Shown in pieces: positions 8,033 to 17,862 of a stretch of DNA of 64,000 nt. Positions within the stretch are counted from its first letter, which is position 1, and each line of letters opens with the position of its first letter. Made by a program: the position numbers and the translations under genes. The stretch comes from Photorhabdus australis DSM 17609 (lineage in GTDB: Bacteria; Pseudomonadota; Gammaproteobacteria; Enterobacterales; Enterobacteriaceae), in assembly GCF_000711895.1 (NCBI RefSeq), contig NZ_JONO01000010.1:48944-112943 (forward strand). The letters are read 5' to 3'. The notes beneath the pieces were generated by a model, which made no database searches, was not told the DNA's origin, and saw only the letters and a list, made by a program, of their open reading frames with translations.

Positions 8033-8388
8033 TGCATAGTTCCTTTATTTTTATTCAATAAAAAATCCATAAATGGCGCTGATTCAGGAAACAATTTTTT
8101 CTCTACTTCAAACTGATGGAATGCTTCTGAAACACGACCAGACTTACTATAGAGCAAGCCCATCTGTGCATGCAGCCCAGGTGGTACAGGTTTATCTTTC
8201 GCTTTAGCTTTTTCAATCACTTGCTGCAAAGTTTGTAGCTGCTCTTCAAATCCCATCTTATCTTGCTGATAATACTGATAAATTGTAGGTTCGTATTTAC
8301 CCCACTCATAAATCGTTTTTGGTTGACTGATACAACCAACCAAGACCATCGCTGCCAGTAATAAGCCCGTTTTTTTCATTAATACCAT
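8029..8388 (-). CDS. DUF4810 lipoprotein
   Basis: 119 residues. The lipobox MVLVGC puts the lipidated Cys at residue 19. The mature part begins with the YEWGKYEP segment typical of DUF4810 and continues with a helical region (FEEQLQTLQQVIEKAKAKDK) and a tetratricopeptide-like stretch (GLLYSKSGRVSEAFHQF). A Met at 8379 is an alternative start. It lies between the CsgG-like and GNA1162-like genes, 21 bp after the first and overlapping the second by 4 bp. Its function is not known; it presumably works with its two lipoprotein partners in the envelope. Confidence 0.82.
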   Translation of the reverse strand: MVLMKKTGLLLAAMVLVGCISQPKTIYEWGKYEPTIYQYYQQDKMGFEEQLQTLQQVIEKAKAKDKPVPPGLHAQMGLLYSKSGRVSEAFHQFEVEKKLFPESAPFMDFLLNKNKGTMQ

Positions 8389-8409
8389 GAGAATATATCC
8401 CTAAATTTC

Positions 8410-9081
8410 TTAATTAGATGGCTTCCATGCACCAGTTTCAATATTTTCAACCAGGCTATTTACCGCTTCACGAATTGCCAGATCCAGCACTTTACCATTC
8501 AGAGTAGAATCATAGCTGGCAGTACCACCGAAACCGATAATTTCACGGTTAGATAATTTATATTCACCAGCCCCAGCCACAGAGAAAACCACTTCAGACG
8601 TTTCCACATTCACGACATTCAGCATAACTTTTGAATACGCGACTTGTGATTTGCCCCGTCCGAGCAGGCCCCATAACTGATGATCACCAACTTCTTTGCG
8701 GCCAAATTCAGTCACATCGCCGGTAATGATGTAGTTAGCCCCTTTCAGCTTCTGCGACTTACCTTGTAAGCCTGCCTCAGCTCTCAGTTCCTTCATATTG
8801 GTACGTTCCAGCACCGTAAAGCGTCCAGTCTGTTGTAAATGCGTGATTAAAATCGTTTTAGATTGATTACCCAGACGATCAACACCATCAGAGAAAATCC
8901 CATTTTGATAACTGGAGCGATTTTCAAACTTACCGATAGCAATTGGGCTACGAACACCTTGATATACCGTGTTATAAGAATTAACTTTCTGTACCTGAAC
9001 GGTATTGGAAGATTCAGTTGCACATCCAGTTAATATTGCTGAAACCAAACAAATTGAAGATAAAACCAACTTACCTTGCAT
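8410..9081 (-). CDS. CsgG-family outer-membrane lipoprotein
   Basis: 223 residues, with lipobox ILTGC (Cys20) and a good ribosome site (AGGAA). CsgG-like features include the early APIAIGKFENRS-type strand (here SPIAIGKFENRS), LERTNMKELRAEAG in the middle, and GANYIITGDVTEFG. CsgG itself forms the nonameric curli secretion pore, but no curli genes are present here. In this conserved three-gene arrangement the CsgG-like protein is paired with DUF4810 and GNA1162 lipoproteins. I infer an outer-membrane assembly or pore role with those partners. Confidence 0.85.
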   Translation of the reverse strand: MQGKLVLSSICLVSAILTGCATESSNTVQVQKVNSYNTVYQGVRSPIAIGKFENRSSYQNGIFSDGVDRLGNQSKTILITHLQQTGRFTVLERTNMKELRAEAGLQGKSQKLKGANYIITGDVTEFGRKEVGDHQLWGLLGRGKSQVAYSKVMLNVVNVETSEVVFSVAGAGEYKLSNREIIGFGGTASYDSTLNGKVLDLAIREAVNSLVENIETGAWKPSN

Positions 9082-9499
9082 AACAATCTATTCCTGCATA
9101 AAAAATTATTCGTTCATCCGCCTGACATCAACTGTGAGATGTAAAAACTGGCAGATAACATTTTCATCGAAATTTATTTACATCAGAAATTATTATGAAT
9201 AAGCCTGAGTAGTGTGGCTAGCACTTTATGCTAAAACAGTAAAAAAACACCTGTTATACCACATTGTTATTAATTGCTTTTATCTGCATAGTTAATAAAA
9301 CTAAATTAACTTAAATTAAAATTTAAATATTTTATTGATGTTTATATTGTTAATTAAATTTTTCGTATCCGCTGGCACAAATGTTTATTATTAATGAACA
9401 AATATCGTTCAAAAATAATAAGTTAATTAAGTTAAATAGGTAAAATAGGAATTTTCAGCATTTAATAGACATAATGGGAACAAATATGAACAAAGGAAA
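9082..9499. other. AT-rich intergenic region upstream of the CsgG-like operon
   Basis: AT-rich DNA containing the promoter of the minus-strand lipoprotein operon. No additional ORF with a ribosome site and no RNA gene was recognised. Confidence 0.45.
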
Positions 9500-9568
9500 A
9501 TCGTTATCCATGCTCCCGGGGATTCGCTCCCTTTCCGTCGTGATCCATCTTGAAATCTATTGGGTATA
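9500..9568. repeat. MITE-like repeat, right half only (copy B)
   Basis: Matches only the right half of the 127-bp unit, from ATCGTTATCCATG through CTATTGGGTATA. The left terminus is absent, so this is a deleted relic upstream of fdnG. Confidence 0.8.
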
Positions 9569-9918
9569 AATTCTGCCAAATCAAATATTAATTAAGGAAA
9601 AATTAATCTAATTCAAATATATCGTCACATTAATTATAAACAATTGCAAAACATAATTATAAAATGATTTTAATATCATTATTTATTTTACAACGAGATT
9701 CTCCAAATTTAACAACAGAATACTCTTTATGATATTATGGATAATAATAACCTCAGGTAGTTTATAACTCATCAATGCAGTGGGTTCTCTGCGATACCCA
9801 GGAATGTTTTGGATGAAAAACGAGCCGGGCTATGAAAGCAATTTCGCCTGATTCGTCAATGCGTTATTGCATCAAAAGTAAAGCAATGTCGTCATTCAAA
9901 AAATTAAGGAGAAGACCG

Positions 9919-12900
9919 ATGCAGGTCAGTAGAAGAGTGTTCTTCAAGATCTGCGCAGGTGGTATGGCGGGAACAACAGCCGCCGCGCTGGGATTTGCTC
10001 CATCCATTGCGCTAGCTGAAACTCGCCAGTACAAGCTACTGCGCTCACGTGAAATTCGTAATAATTGCACTTATTGCTCTGTTGGCTGTGGCATTCTGAT
10101 GTACAGCCTGGGGGATGGTGCAAAAAACGCCAAAGAAAGCATTTTTCATATTGAAGGTGATCCGGATCACCCAGTCAGTCGCGGCTCTCTGTGTCCGAAA
10201 GGAGCTGGAGTACTTGACTATATTCTCAGTGAAAACCGCCTGCAATATCCCGAATACCGAGCTCCGGGTTCTGATCAATGGCAACGTATCAGTTGGCATG
10301 AAGCGATTGAGCGCATTGCTCGTTTAATGAAAGATGACCGTGATGCCAATTTTGTTGAGAAAAACGAAAATAATGTCACCGTCAACCGCTGGCTGACAAC
10401 CGGCATGCTCTGCTCCTCCGCCGCCAGTAATGAAACCGGTATTCTCGATCAGAAATTCACCCGCGCGATGGGCATGATCGCCATTGATTGTCAGGCTCGT
10501 CTTTGCCATGGACCGACGGTATCGGCTCTGGCACCAACGTTTGGCCGTGGTGCCATGACTAACAACTGGGTCGATATTAAAAACGCCAACGTTGTCCTGA
10601 TCATGGGCGGAAATGCTGCCGAAGCACATCCCGTCGGTTTCAAGTGGGTTATTGAAGCCAAAATTAAAAACAACGCCCAGGTTATTGTGGTTGATCCGCG
10701 TTTCAATCGCAGTGCCGCAGTAGCCGATTTCTATGCGCCAATTCGTGCCGGTTCAGATACCGCCTTTTTACTGGGTATGATCCGCTATTTGATAGAGAAT
10801 AATGCTATCCAATCTGAGTACGTTAAAGCTTACACCAACGCCGGTTTCATCGTTCGTCAAGATTACCAATTCGAAGATGGCCTATTCAGTGGCTTTGATC
10901 AAACCACCAAAAGCTATGACAGATCCTCATGGCATTACGAAACCGATGAGCAAGGCTACGCCAAACGAGATGACACGCTGTCTCATCCACGCTGTGTATG
11001 GAACTTACTAAAAAACCACGTTGAACGTTATACCCCAGAGCAGGTTTCCAGCCTGTGTGGGACTTCAAAAGAAGATTTCCTCTATATCTGTTCCCAGCTG
11101 GCAAATACCGCAGTCACCAACCGCACCGCAACTATTCTCTACGCACTCGGCTGGACTCACCATACAGGCGGTGCTCAGATCATCCGCGCGGCGGCTATGG
11201 TTCAATTACTGTTAGGTAACGTGGGAATGCCGGGTGGCGGTGTGAATGCATTGCGTGGTCACTCCAATATTCAGGGCTACAGTGACCTTGGTTTACTGTC
11301 TCTTAACTTGCCCGGCTATCTGCCTTTACCTAGTGAAAAACAGCAGAATCTCGCAACCTATCTGGCGCAAACAACGCCAAAAACCATCGTGCCAGATCAA
11401 GTTAATTACTGGAAAAATACACCGAATTTCTTTATCAGTTTGTTGAAAAGCTTCTGGGGAGAACACGCCACAGCCGAAAATGACTGGGGTTATGACTGGC
11501 TCCCGAAATGGGACAGAAGCTACGATATCATGACACAAGCTGAGCTAATGGCTCAGGGCAAAATGAATGGCTACATTGTTCAGGGCTTCAACCCGCTAGC
11601 GGCATTTCCAGATAAAAATAAATCCAGTAAGGCACTCTCAAAACTGAAATATCTGGTGGTGATTGATCCTTTGGTCACCGAATCATCTAACTTCTGGCAA
11701 AATCACGGCGAGATGAATGATGTCAATCCGGCTGATATCCAAACCGAAGTTTTCCGTCTGCCTTCCTCCTGTTTTGCAGAAGAAAACGGCTCAATTGCTA
11801 ACTCAGGCCGCTGGCTGCAATGGCATTGGGCAGGCGCACAACCACCGGGAGAAGCATTACACGACGGTAAAATTCTTGGCAAGTTGTTGCTACGTCTGCG
11901 TGAACTTTACCGAATAGAAGGTGGCGCTTACTCTGAACCCATCATGAATCTGTCATGGGATTATCAAAATCCTGAAGATCCAACACCAGAAGAAGTTGCC
12001 CGTGAAGCCAATGGTAAAGCCTTAGCGGATATTAAAGATGAAAACGGCAATATCATGCTGAAAAAAGGCCAGCAACTTTCCAGTTTCTCTCAGCTAAAAA
12101 ATGATGGCACCACAGCCAGCTTCTGCTGGGTCTACACCGGTTGCTGGACCGAAGAAGGTAACCAAATGGCGCGCCGCGATAATTCAGATCCCTCAGGACT
12201 GGGCTGTACTCCGGGTTGGGCTTGGGCATGGCCGCAAAACCGCAGGGTGCTCTACAATCGTGCATCAGTTGATCCACAAGGCAAACCGTGGGACCCAAAC
12301 CGTCAATTAATCAAATGGGATGGAAATAAATGGAGTGGCTTTGATGTTGTTGATTACAACAACGCTGCACCGGGAAACCATGTCGGACCGTTTATCATGC
12401 ACCCAGAAGGGGTCGCTCGCTTATTCTCCCTTGATAAAATGGCTGATGGTCCTTTTCCTGAACATTACGAACCGATTGAATCACCTATCGGTACAAACCC
12501 CCTTCATCCAAATGTTATCTCTAATCCGGTTGCGCGGATCTTTCATTCTGATGTCGCTTATATGGGAGAAGCTAATGAATTTCCTTATGTTGCAACTACT
12601 TATTCCATTACCGAATTATTCCGTCACTGGACAAAACACGCCCAACTTAATGCCGTAGTTCAGCCCGAACAGTTTATTGAAATCGGAGAAAAGTTGGCGG
12701 CAGAAAAAGGCATTATTCAGGGTGATGAAGTCAAAGTATCTTCCAAACGTGGTTTTATCAAAGCCAAAGCGGTTGTCACCAAGCGAATTCAGCAACTGAC
12801 CATTAACGGTAAGCCAGTTGAAACCATTGGTATTCCTTGCCACTGGGGTTTTGCCGGAGCAACCCGAAAAGGTTTTCTGGCCAATACGCTTACGCCTTCC

Positions 12901-12966
12901 GTGGGTGATGCCAATGCACATACACCGGAATACAAAGCATTTTTGGTGAATGTGGAAAAGGTATAA
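9919..12966 (+). CDS. fdnG: Formate dehydrogenase-N, catalytic alpha subunit (Cys form)
   Basis: From the ATG at 9919 (AGGAGA 8 nt upstream) it is 1015 residues, the same length as I recall for E. coli FdnG. An ORF extension to 9832 lacks support. The N terminus carries a Tat signal with SRRVFFK, then a 4Fe-4S motif (C-x2-C-x3-C...C) around NCTYCSVGCG. This periplasmic molybdenum/MGD enzyme oxidises formate and passes electrons to FdnH. Residue 196, selenocysteine in the E. coli enzyme, is encoded here by TGC (10504-10506) in the context QARLCHGPTV. No in-frame TGA is needed, so this is a natural Cys variant. It is 12 to 18 bp upstream of fdnH and first in an fdnGHI operon. Confidence 0.95.
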   Translation: MQVSRRVFFKICAGGMAGTTAAALGFAPSIALAETRQYKLLRSREIRNNCTYCSVGCGILMYSLGDGAKNAKESIFHIEGDPDHPVSRGSLCPKGAGVLDYILSENRLQYPEYRAPGSDQWQRISWHEAIERIARLMKDDRDANFVEKNENNVTVNRWLTTGMLCSSAASNETGILDQKFTRAMGMIAIDCQARLCHGPTVSALAPTFGRGAMTNNWVDIKNANVVLIMGGNAAEAHPVGFKWVIEAKIKNNAQVIVVDPRFNRSAAVADFYAPIRAGSDTAFLLGMIRYLIENNAIQSEYVKAYTNAGFIVRQDYQFEDGLFSGFDQTTKSYDRSSWHYETDEQGYAKRDDTLSHPRCVWNLLKNHVERYTPEQVSSLCGTSKEDFLYICSQLANTAVTNRTATILYALGWTHHTGGAQIIRAAAMVQLLLGNVGMPGGGVNALRGHSNIQGYSDLGLLSLNLPGYLPLPSEKQQNLATYLAQTTPKTIVPDQVNYWKNTPNFFISLLKSFWGEHATAENDWGYDWLPKWDRSYDIMTQAELMAQGKMNGYIVQGFNPLAAFPDKNKSSKALSKLKYLVVIDPLVTESSNFWQNHGEMNDVNPADIQTEVFRLPSSCFAEENGSIANSGRWLQWHWAGAQPPGEALHDGKILGKLLLRLRELYRIEGGAYSEPIMNLSWDYQNPEDPTPEEVAREANGKALADIKDENGNIMLKKGQQLSSFSQLKNDGTTASFCWVYTGCWTEEGNQMARRDNSDPSGLGCTPGWAWAWPQNRRVLYNRASVDPQGKPWDPNRQLIKWDGNKWSGFDVVDYNNAAPGNHVGPFIMHPEGVARLFSLDKMADGPFPEHYEPIESPIGTNPLHPNVISNPVARIFHSDVAYMGEANEFPYVATTYSITELFRHWTKHAQLNAVVQPEQFIEIGEKLAAEKGIIQGDEVKVSSKRGFIKAKAVVTKRIQQLTINGKPVETIGIPCHWGFAGATRKGFLANTLTPSVGDANAHTPEYKAFLVNVEKV

Positions 12967-12984
12967 CAGGAGCGAAGGTTGACT

Positions 12985-13905
12985 ATGCAATCTCAAGACA
13001 TTATTCGTAAATCTGCCACTCATTCCTTCACTCCGGCCCCTCGTGTCCGTGATCATCAGGAAGAAGTGGCAAAACTGATCGATGTTACCACCTGCATTGG
13101 CTGTAAAGCCTGCCAGGTGGCCTGTTCAGAGTGGAATGATATCCGTGATGAAGTAGGTTTTAACGTTGGTGTTTATGATAACCCAACCGATCTGACGGCT
13201 AAATCCTGGACCGTGATGCGCTTCTCCGAAGTCGAAGAACACGGCAAACTGGAGTGGCTGATTCGTAAAGATGGCTGTATGCACTGCGCAGATCCGGGCT
13301 GTTTAAAAGCCTGCCCGTCAGAAGGTGCAATTATTCAATATGCCAACGGCATTGTGGATTTCCAATCAGAGCACTGTATCGGCTGTGGTTATTGCATCGC
13401 GGGCTGTCCGTTCAACGTGCCGCGAATCAATAAAGAGGATAACCGAGCGTATAAATGTACTTTGTGTGTAGACCGAGTTGGTGTCGGCCAGGAACCCGCT
13501 TGTGTGAAAACCTGTCCGACCGGAGCCATCCATTTCGGCACCAAAGAAGATATGAAAAATCTAGCGTCTGAACGGGTCTCTGAGTTGAAAGGTCGCGGTT
13601 ATCAGCATGCAGGTTTATACGATCCTGCTGGCGTTGGAGGAACTCATGTGATGTATGTTTTACATCATGCAGATAAGCCACAGCTTTATCACGGCCTGCC
13701 TGATAATCCGACCATCAGCCCGACCGTGACTTTCTGGAAAGGCATCTGGAAACCACTGGCCGCCGTGGGTTTTGCCGCCACCTTTGCCGCCAGCATTTTC
13801 CACTATGTTGGCATTGGCCCAAACCGTACCAACGAAGAAGACGAAGAACATGCCCGTCAGGATGATGAAGTACCTGAAAAATCCACTCATGGGGAGAAAT
13901 TGTGA
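12985..13905 (+). CDS. fdnH: Formate dehydrogenase-N, iron-sulfur beta subunit
   Basis: From the ATG at 12985 it has 306 residues (an in-frame TTG at 12979 would add two). Four ferredoxin-type clusters are visible as Cys motifs: [35 protein letters not shown] and CTLCVDR...CVKTC. A single C-terminal membrane helix ([21 protein letters not shown]) anchors it to the inner membrane facing the periplasm. It carries electrons from FdnG to the FdnI hemes. It is close behind fdnG and its stop overlaps the start of fdnI. The acidic tail after the helix is slightly longer than in E. coli. Confidence 0.95.
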   Translation: MQSQDIIRKSATHSFTPAPRVRDHQEEVAKLIDVTTCIGCKACQVACSEWNDIRDEVGFNVGVYDNPTDLTAKSWTVMRFSEVEEHGKLEWLIRKDGCMHCADPGCLKACPSEGAIIQYANGIVDFQSEHCIGCGYCIAGCPFNVPRINKEDNRAYKCTLCVDRVGVGQEPACVKTCPTGAIHFGTKEDMKNLASERVSELKGRGYQHAGLYDPAGVGGTHVMYVLHHADKPQLYHGLPDNPTISPTVTFWKGIWKPLAAVGFAATFAASIFHYVGIGPNRTNEEDEEHARQDDEVPEKSTHGEKL

Positions 13906-14546
13906 TGAAGAAGCAAGATACTATTCTCCGCCACTCACCGATTGAGCGGGTGAATCACTGGGCGGTAGTACTCTGTTTTCTATTTACCGGGCTCAGTGGG
14001 CTAGGATTCTTTTTTCCATCCTTTAATTGGTTGATGAATATCTTAGGCACACCCCAGTTAGCCCGGATACTACATCCGTTTATCGGCTCGGTGATGTTTT
14101 TCTTATTTATCTTTATGTTTATCAGATACTTCAAACATAACTTTATCGACAAAGAGGACATTATCTGGTTGAAAAACATCCATAAAATCCTAAGAAACCA
14201 AGAAGCTGGCGATATCGGTCAATACAATCTTGGTCAGAAAGGGATCTACTGGTCTATTAGCATCTGCCTAATCTTACTGGCAATCAGCGGAGTGATTATC
14301 TGGCGTCCCTATTTTGCTGATTTCTTCTCCATCCCATTGATCCGGCTTGCGCTTCTGGTGCACTCTCTGGCTGGCGTTGGCCTGATCCTGCTTATTCTGA
14401 TACATGCCTATGCTGCGTTTTGGGTGAAAGGCTCTATCAGAGCAATGGTTGAAGGCTGGGTAACTCGCGGCTGGGCGAAGAAACATCATCCTCGCTGGTA
14501 TAGAGAAATCCGTCAGAAAGAGCAGCAAGAGAAGAAAAATCCTTAA
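13905..14546 (+). CDS. fdnI: Formate dehydrogenase-N, cytochrome b556 gamma subunit
   Basis: 213 residues from the ATG at 13905 (a GTG at 13902 is also possible), overlapping the fdnH stop (TGATG) with GGAGA 9 nt upstream. Four membrane helices and conserved His (early HSPIERVNHWAVVLCF, later LLVHSLAGVGLI and ILIHAYAAFW) match the cytochrome b556 subunit, which binds two hemes b and passes electrons to menaquinone. It completes the fdnGHI operon. fdhE is not in this window. Confidence 0.94.
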   Translation: MKKQDTILRHSPIERVNHWAVVLCFLFTGLSGLGFFFPSFNWLMNILGTPQLARILHPFIGSVMFFLFIFMFIRYFKHNFIDKEDIIWLKNIHKILRNQEAGDIGQYNLGQKGIYWSISICLILLAISGVIIWRPYFADFFSIPLIRLALLVHSLAGVGLILLILIHAYAAFWVKGSIRAMVEGWVTRGWAKKHHPRWYREIRQKEQQEKKNP

Positions 14547-14570
14547 CACATTTTCCTGCTGAATTTACCT

Positions 14571-14620
14571 GAACCATGCTATTTGAATAACCAACAGTGA
14601 TATTCCGGCATGGTTCTTTT
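14571..14620 (+). terminator. Terminator after fdnGHI
   Basis: GAACCATGC (14571-14579) pairs with GCATGGTTC (14608-14616) and is followed by TTTT. The loop is long (28 nt) but the stem is perfect and correctly placed. Confidence 0.6.
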
Positions 14621-15085
14621 TGCAAGATAAAGGTAGTGAAACACTTCAATATTTTAGATTTAATCGATATAAATAATTATTTTATTCTGTTATATTCCCA
14701 TTTCACCTATTTAATGCAATAACATCCACCATTATCTTTTTACAATTGTTTGTTTTTTTCACTTAAATTTTCCTTTTCACTGTTTATCAGACAATGAAAA
14801 GAAATGAAAATCAATTAATTACAATACTTCACCATGCAATTTATACCATTAAAAAACGATTTCCCTTTTTTGCACATAGTGGGTCAATTACCCTGCAAAA
14901 AGAAAACTTTCTCCATGAATATTCTTACTTATGTTTAAGAAGCAAAAGATTTCTCTGCATAGTGGACGATCATCCATATGTAATAAAAAATCTGCTCAAA
15001 ATAGGGTTGTCACATCATTACCAACGTGCGGCAACTTTCCCCTATAACACCTAAATTTTTAACGGAAATAATAAGCGGAGCCATT
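14621..15085. other. Leader region upstream of the amino-acid permease
   Basis: About 465 bp of AT-rich DNA. An 86-codon frame at 14794-15054 lacks a ribosome site and family features. A promoter and 5' leader for the permease must lie here but cannot be pinned down. Confidence 0.4.
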
Positions 15086-16408
15086 ATGGAAACGGCAAAA
15101 AATAATCATGCCATTGTCGCAGATTCTCCCGCAGCAAAACGGGCAAACATGACTGAAAACGAATGGCGAAATGCGATCAAGTTCGACAATACTGATGTTG
15201 GCTGGGTCATCATGAGCATCGGAATGGCAATTGGTGCAGGTATTGTATTCCTGCCAGTTCAAGTCGGTTTAATGGGATTATGGGTTTTCCTGCTGTCATC
15301 GGTGATTGGTTATCCAGCGATGTATCTGTTCCAACGGCTGTTTATCAATACGCTGGCGGAATCTCCTGAATGTAAAGATTATCCCAGCGTTATCAGTGGT
15401 TACCTTGGTAAAAATTGGGGCATTCTATTAGGTGCACTTTACTTCGTGATGCTGGTGATTTGGATGTTTGTTTACTCAACAGCCATCACCAATGACAGCG
15501 CGTCCTATCTACAGACTTTTGGTGTCACGGAAGGTCTGTTATCTGATAATCCACTCTACGGGTTGGTATTGATTTGTATTCTGGTCGCACTTTCATCCCT
15601 TGGTGAACGACTGCTGTTCAAATTATCCAGCGTTATGGTGCTGTCCAAACTATTCGTAGTCGCGGCACTGGGGTTATCCATGATCGGTATGTGGCACTTA
15701 TATAATGTCGGCGCGCTGCCACCGCCAGGAACCCTGATAAAACAGGCAATCATTACACTGCCATTTACTCTGACTTCCATTCTGTTTATTCAGACCTTAA
15801 GCCCAATGGTTATCTCTTACCGCCATCACGAGAAAAATCGTGAAGTCGCCCGTTACAAGGCATTAAGAGCAATGAATATCGCCTTTGGTGTCCTGTTCTG
15901 TACCGTCTTCTTCTATGCCGTTTCATTCACCTTAGCAATGGGACATGATGAAGCCGTTCAAGCTTATGAGCAAAATATCTCAGCTCTAGCAATTGCCGCA
16001 AAATTCCTCCCCGGCGGCTGGGTAACAGTTATCAGTGTCTTATTGAACATCTTTGCGGTGATGACCGCCTTCTTTGGCGTCTATCTTGGTTTCCGCGAAG
16101 CTACCCAAGGCATCGTTATGAATATTCTGGCACGTCTCATGCCAACAGAAAAAATCAATGAAAACTGGGTACAAAAAGGCATCATGATTTTCGCTATTCT
16201 GCTGGCCTGGGGAGCGATTATCCTCAATGCACCGGTACTGAGCTTTACCTCCATCTGTAGCCCAATCTTCGGCATGGTCGGTTGTTTAATCCCAGCTTAT
16301 TTGGTCTACAAAGTGCCAATGCTGCATAAATATAAAGGTGTTTCTCTGATCCTGATTATTTTCACCGGATTCCTATTATGTATCTCACCATTGCTGGCAT
16401 TTTCCTGA
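15086..16408 (+). CDS. HAAAP-family amino-acid permease (SdaC/YhaO/YhjV-like)
   Basis: From the ATG at 15086 (AGCGGAG 6 nt upstream) it encodes 440 residues with about 11 membrane segments. The segment WVIMSIGMAIGAGIVFLPVQ near the N terminus is the family signature of hydroxy/aromatic amino-acid permeases of the STP/HAAAP type. The protein resembles E. coli YhaO and YhjV more than TnaB or Mtr, suggesting serine/threonine-type substrates with proton or Na+ symport. No deaminase gene lies beside it, so the substrate stays open. A hairpin terminator follows. Confidence 0.85.
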   Translation: METAKNNHAIVADSPAAKRANMTENEWRNAIKFDNTDVGWVIMSIGMAIGAGIVFLPVQVGLMGLWVFLLSSVIGYPAMYLFQRLFINTLAESPECKDYPSVISGYLGKNWGILLGALYFVMLVIWMFVYSTAITNDSASYLQTFGVTEGLLSDNPLYGLVLICILVALSSLGERLLFKLSSVMVLSKLFVVAALGLSMIGMWHLYNVGALPPPGTLIKQAIITLPFTLTSILFIQTLSPMVISYRHHEKNREVARYKALRAMNIAFGVLFCTVFFYAVSFTLAMGHDEAVQAYEQNISALAIAAKFLPGGWVTVISVLLNIFAVMTAFFGVYLGFREATQGIVMNILARLMPTEKINENWVQKGIMIFAILLAWGAIILNAPVLSFTSICSPIFGMVGCLIPAYLVYKVPMLHKYKGVSLILIIFTGFLLCISPLLAFS

Positions 16409-16433
16409 ATTGAAATAAAGATATTGATTAAGC

Positions 16434-16463
16434 AAAGCGCAGTCTGATAACAAGCTGCGCTTT
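16434..16463 (+). terminator. Terminator after the permease
   Basis: AAAGCGCAG (16434-16442) and CTGCGCTTT (16455-16463) form a 9-bp perfect stem with a 12-nt loop; only a short T run follows. Confidence 0.6.
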
Positions 16464-17083
16464 CTAAACTTAACCCATTCCTGAAGTTTCATATTTATAT
16501 TTCAGTTAAAAATAAGGATCAACCCTAAATTGGTTTGATTGCGATAATTTAATTTCCTGTCGATATTTTAAGCGCCTTATGCCATAAGACTTGAATATCT
16601 GATTTCATTATAAATAGTACATTGATTATTTATAATGAAAAAAATATATATAAAATAAAACATAGTGAAATTATATCAAACAAAATAGTATAAAAAAATA
16701 AATTATTAATATCCAAAATGGAATAAAAAACTATAATTATTAAACTTATATACATCATCCACTATAACCAGATGTGAAATCAGAATTAATTACCACAACC
16801 ATTCAATTTAATTTCACTTTATCCATTGCCAAATTACCCCCTATTAAGTAAATATTAATCTAAGTAACTTAACAAAGTTATAAAAACCATTAAATCAATT
16901 AATTATTTTGTTGAGGAATTTTATCTTTTCATTATTGTTCATCAATGAAGCTTTGATTTGGTTCATTGCATTAATTAGCTCATTTCGATAAATCAAAAGG
17001 GACTTCTGTTAATCAAGTTAAACCCTGTAATCGTATTAATAACTAATTGTTATTAATTTAAAACTATATATTTGGATGCATCA
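16464..17083. other. AT-rich upstream region of the PriA/PurA-like cluster
   Basis: About 620 bp of very AT-rich DNA that must hold the cluster promoter. No ORF, repeat copy or convincing operator was seen. The contrast with the GC-richer coding DNA that follows is visible by eye. Confidence 0.45.
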
Positions 17084-17860
17084 ATGATGAATAAGGAACC
17101 ATTCGAGATATTTCCTTCTGTTGATATTGTTGACGGAGTCGCCATGACATCGAATTCTGCCATTCGATTAACCCGTGGTGAAAGCCCAACATTACGAAAA
17201 CCTTTAGGTACCCCGGTCGAGGTTGCACTCGCCTGGCAAAGTGCCGGAGCGAAATGGATACATGTTGTTGATCTTGATGCCGCATCAGGAAGAGGCTCAA
17301 ATAGCCACCTTATCGCTGATGTTATTGCTGCAGTGAATATCAATGTGCAAATCTGTGGCGGGATCAGGGATGAAGCGATTTTGAGCCGCATATTAGCAAC
17401 TGGATGCCAGCGAGTTAATTTAGGAACAGCAGCATTAGAAAAACCAGATTGGTGCGCTCAGGCTATCGCAGAATATGGCGATAAAATCGCAATTGCACTG
17501 GATGTAAAAAGCACATCAGAAGGCTATCAACTGGCAACCCACGGATGGAATGTAAGTAATGGCAATCTCTGGGATGTCCTTGAGCGTCTTGACAAACAAG
17601 GCTGTCAACGCTACGTCGTAACCGACGTTGAACGAGGCGGCATGATGAGTTCACCAAACTTTACTCTATTGCGTGAAGTCTGTGCACAGACTTCATCACC
17701 CGTGATTGTAGGTGGCGGAGTATCCAGTCTCGATGATCTCCGTGCTCTGGCAGACATGTCTACCCTCGGTGTCGAAGGTGCAATTCTTGGTCAGGCTTTA
17801 CATATTGGACTGGTTCCTCTCGAAGATGCCCTTGCCGCCACTCAATTACCGAAGAGCTGA
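17084..17860 (+). CDS. PriA/HisA-family phosphoribosyl isomerase paralogue with altered active site
   Basis: 258 residues from the ATG at 17084; the ribosome site is weak. It is a (beta/alpha)8 HisA-family barrel and looks more like actinobacterial PriA than enteric HisA, for example in EVALAWQSAGAKW, VDLDAASGRGSN, RVNLGTAALEKP and GGVSSLDDLRAL. The N-terminal catalytic Asp is kept (FPSVDIVDG) and so is IALDVK. In the C-terminal motif TDxxxDGT(L)xGPN, however, the sequence is TDVERGGMMSSPN: the general-acid Asp (enteric HisA D176 by my alignment) is Gly. This is therefore unlikely to be the housekeeping histidine enzyme. It heads a block with a phosphoribosyltransferase, a phosphatase, a PurA-like ligase and a Nudix enzyme, and probably rearranges a phosphoribosyl intermediate of that pathway. 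Confidence 0.85.
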   Translation: MMNKEPFEIFPSVDIVDGVAMTSNSAIRLTRGESPTLRKPLGTPVEVALAWQSAGAKWIHVVDLDAASGRGSNSHLIADVIAAVNINVQICGGIRDEAILSRILATGCQRVNLGTAALEKPDWCAQAIAEYGDKIAIALDVKSTSEGYQLATHGWNVSNGNLWDVLERLDKQGCQRYVVTDVERGGMMSSPNFTLLREVCAQTSSPVIVGGGVSSLDDLRALADMSTLGVEGAILGQALHIGLVPLEDALAATQLPKS

Positions 17861-17862
17861 AT

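Noticed and set aside
9832..9918. 29-residue N-terminal extension of FdnG
   Set aside because: The Tat signal begins at the ATG at 9919 with a good ribosome site, and the resulting length equals that of E. coli FdnG.
14794..15054. 86-codon ORF upstream of the amino-acid permease
   Set aside because: No ribosome site, no signal or family motif, and it overlaps the permease frame. A leader peptide role could not be supported.
17053..17391. 112-codon frame antisense to the PriA-like gene
   Set aside because: Shadow of a conserved coding region; no independent support.
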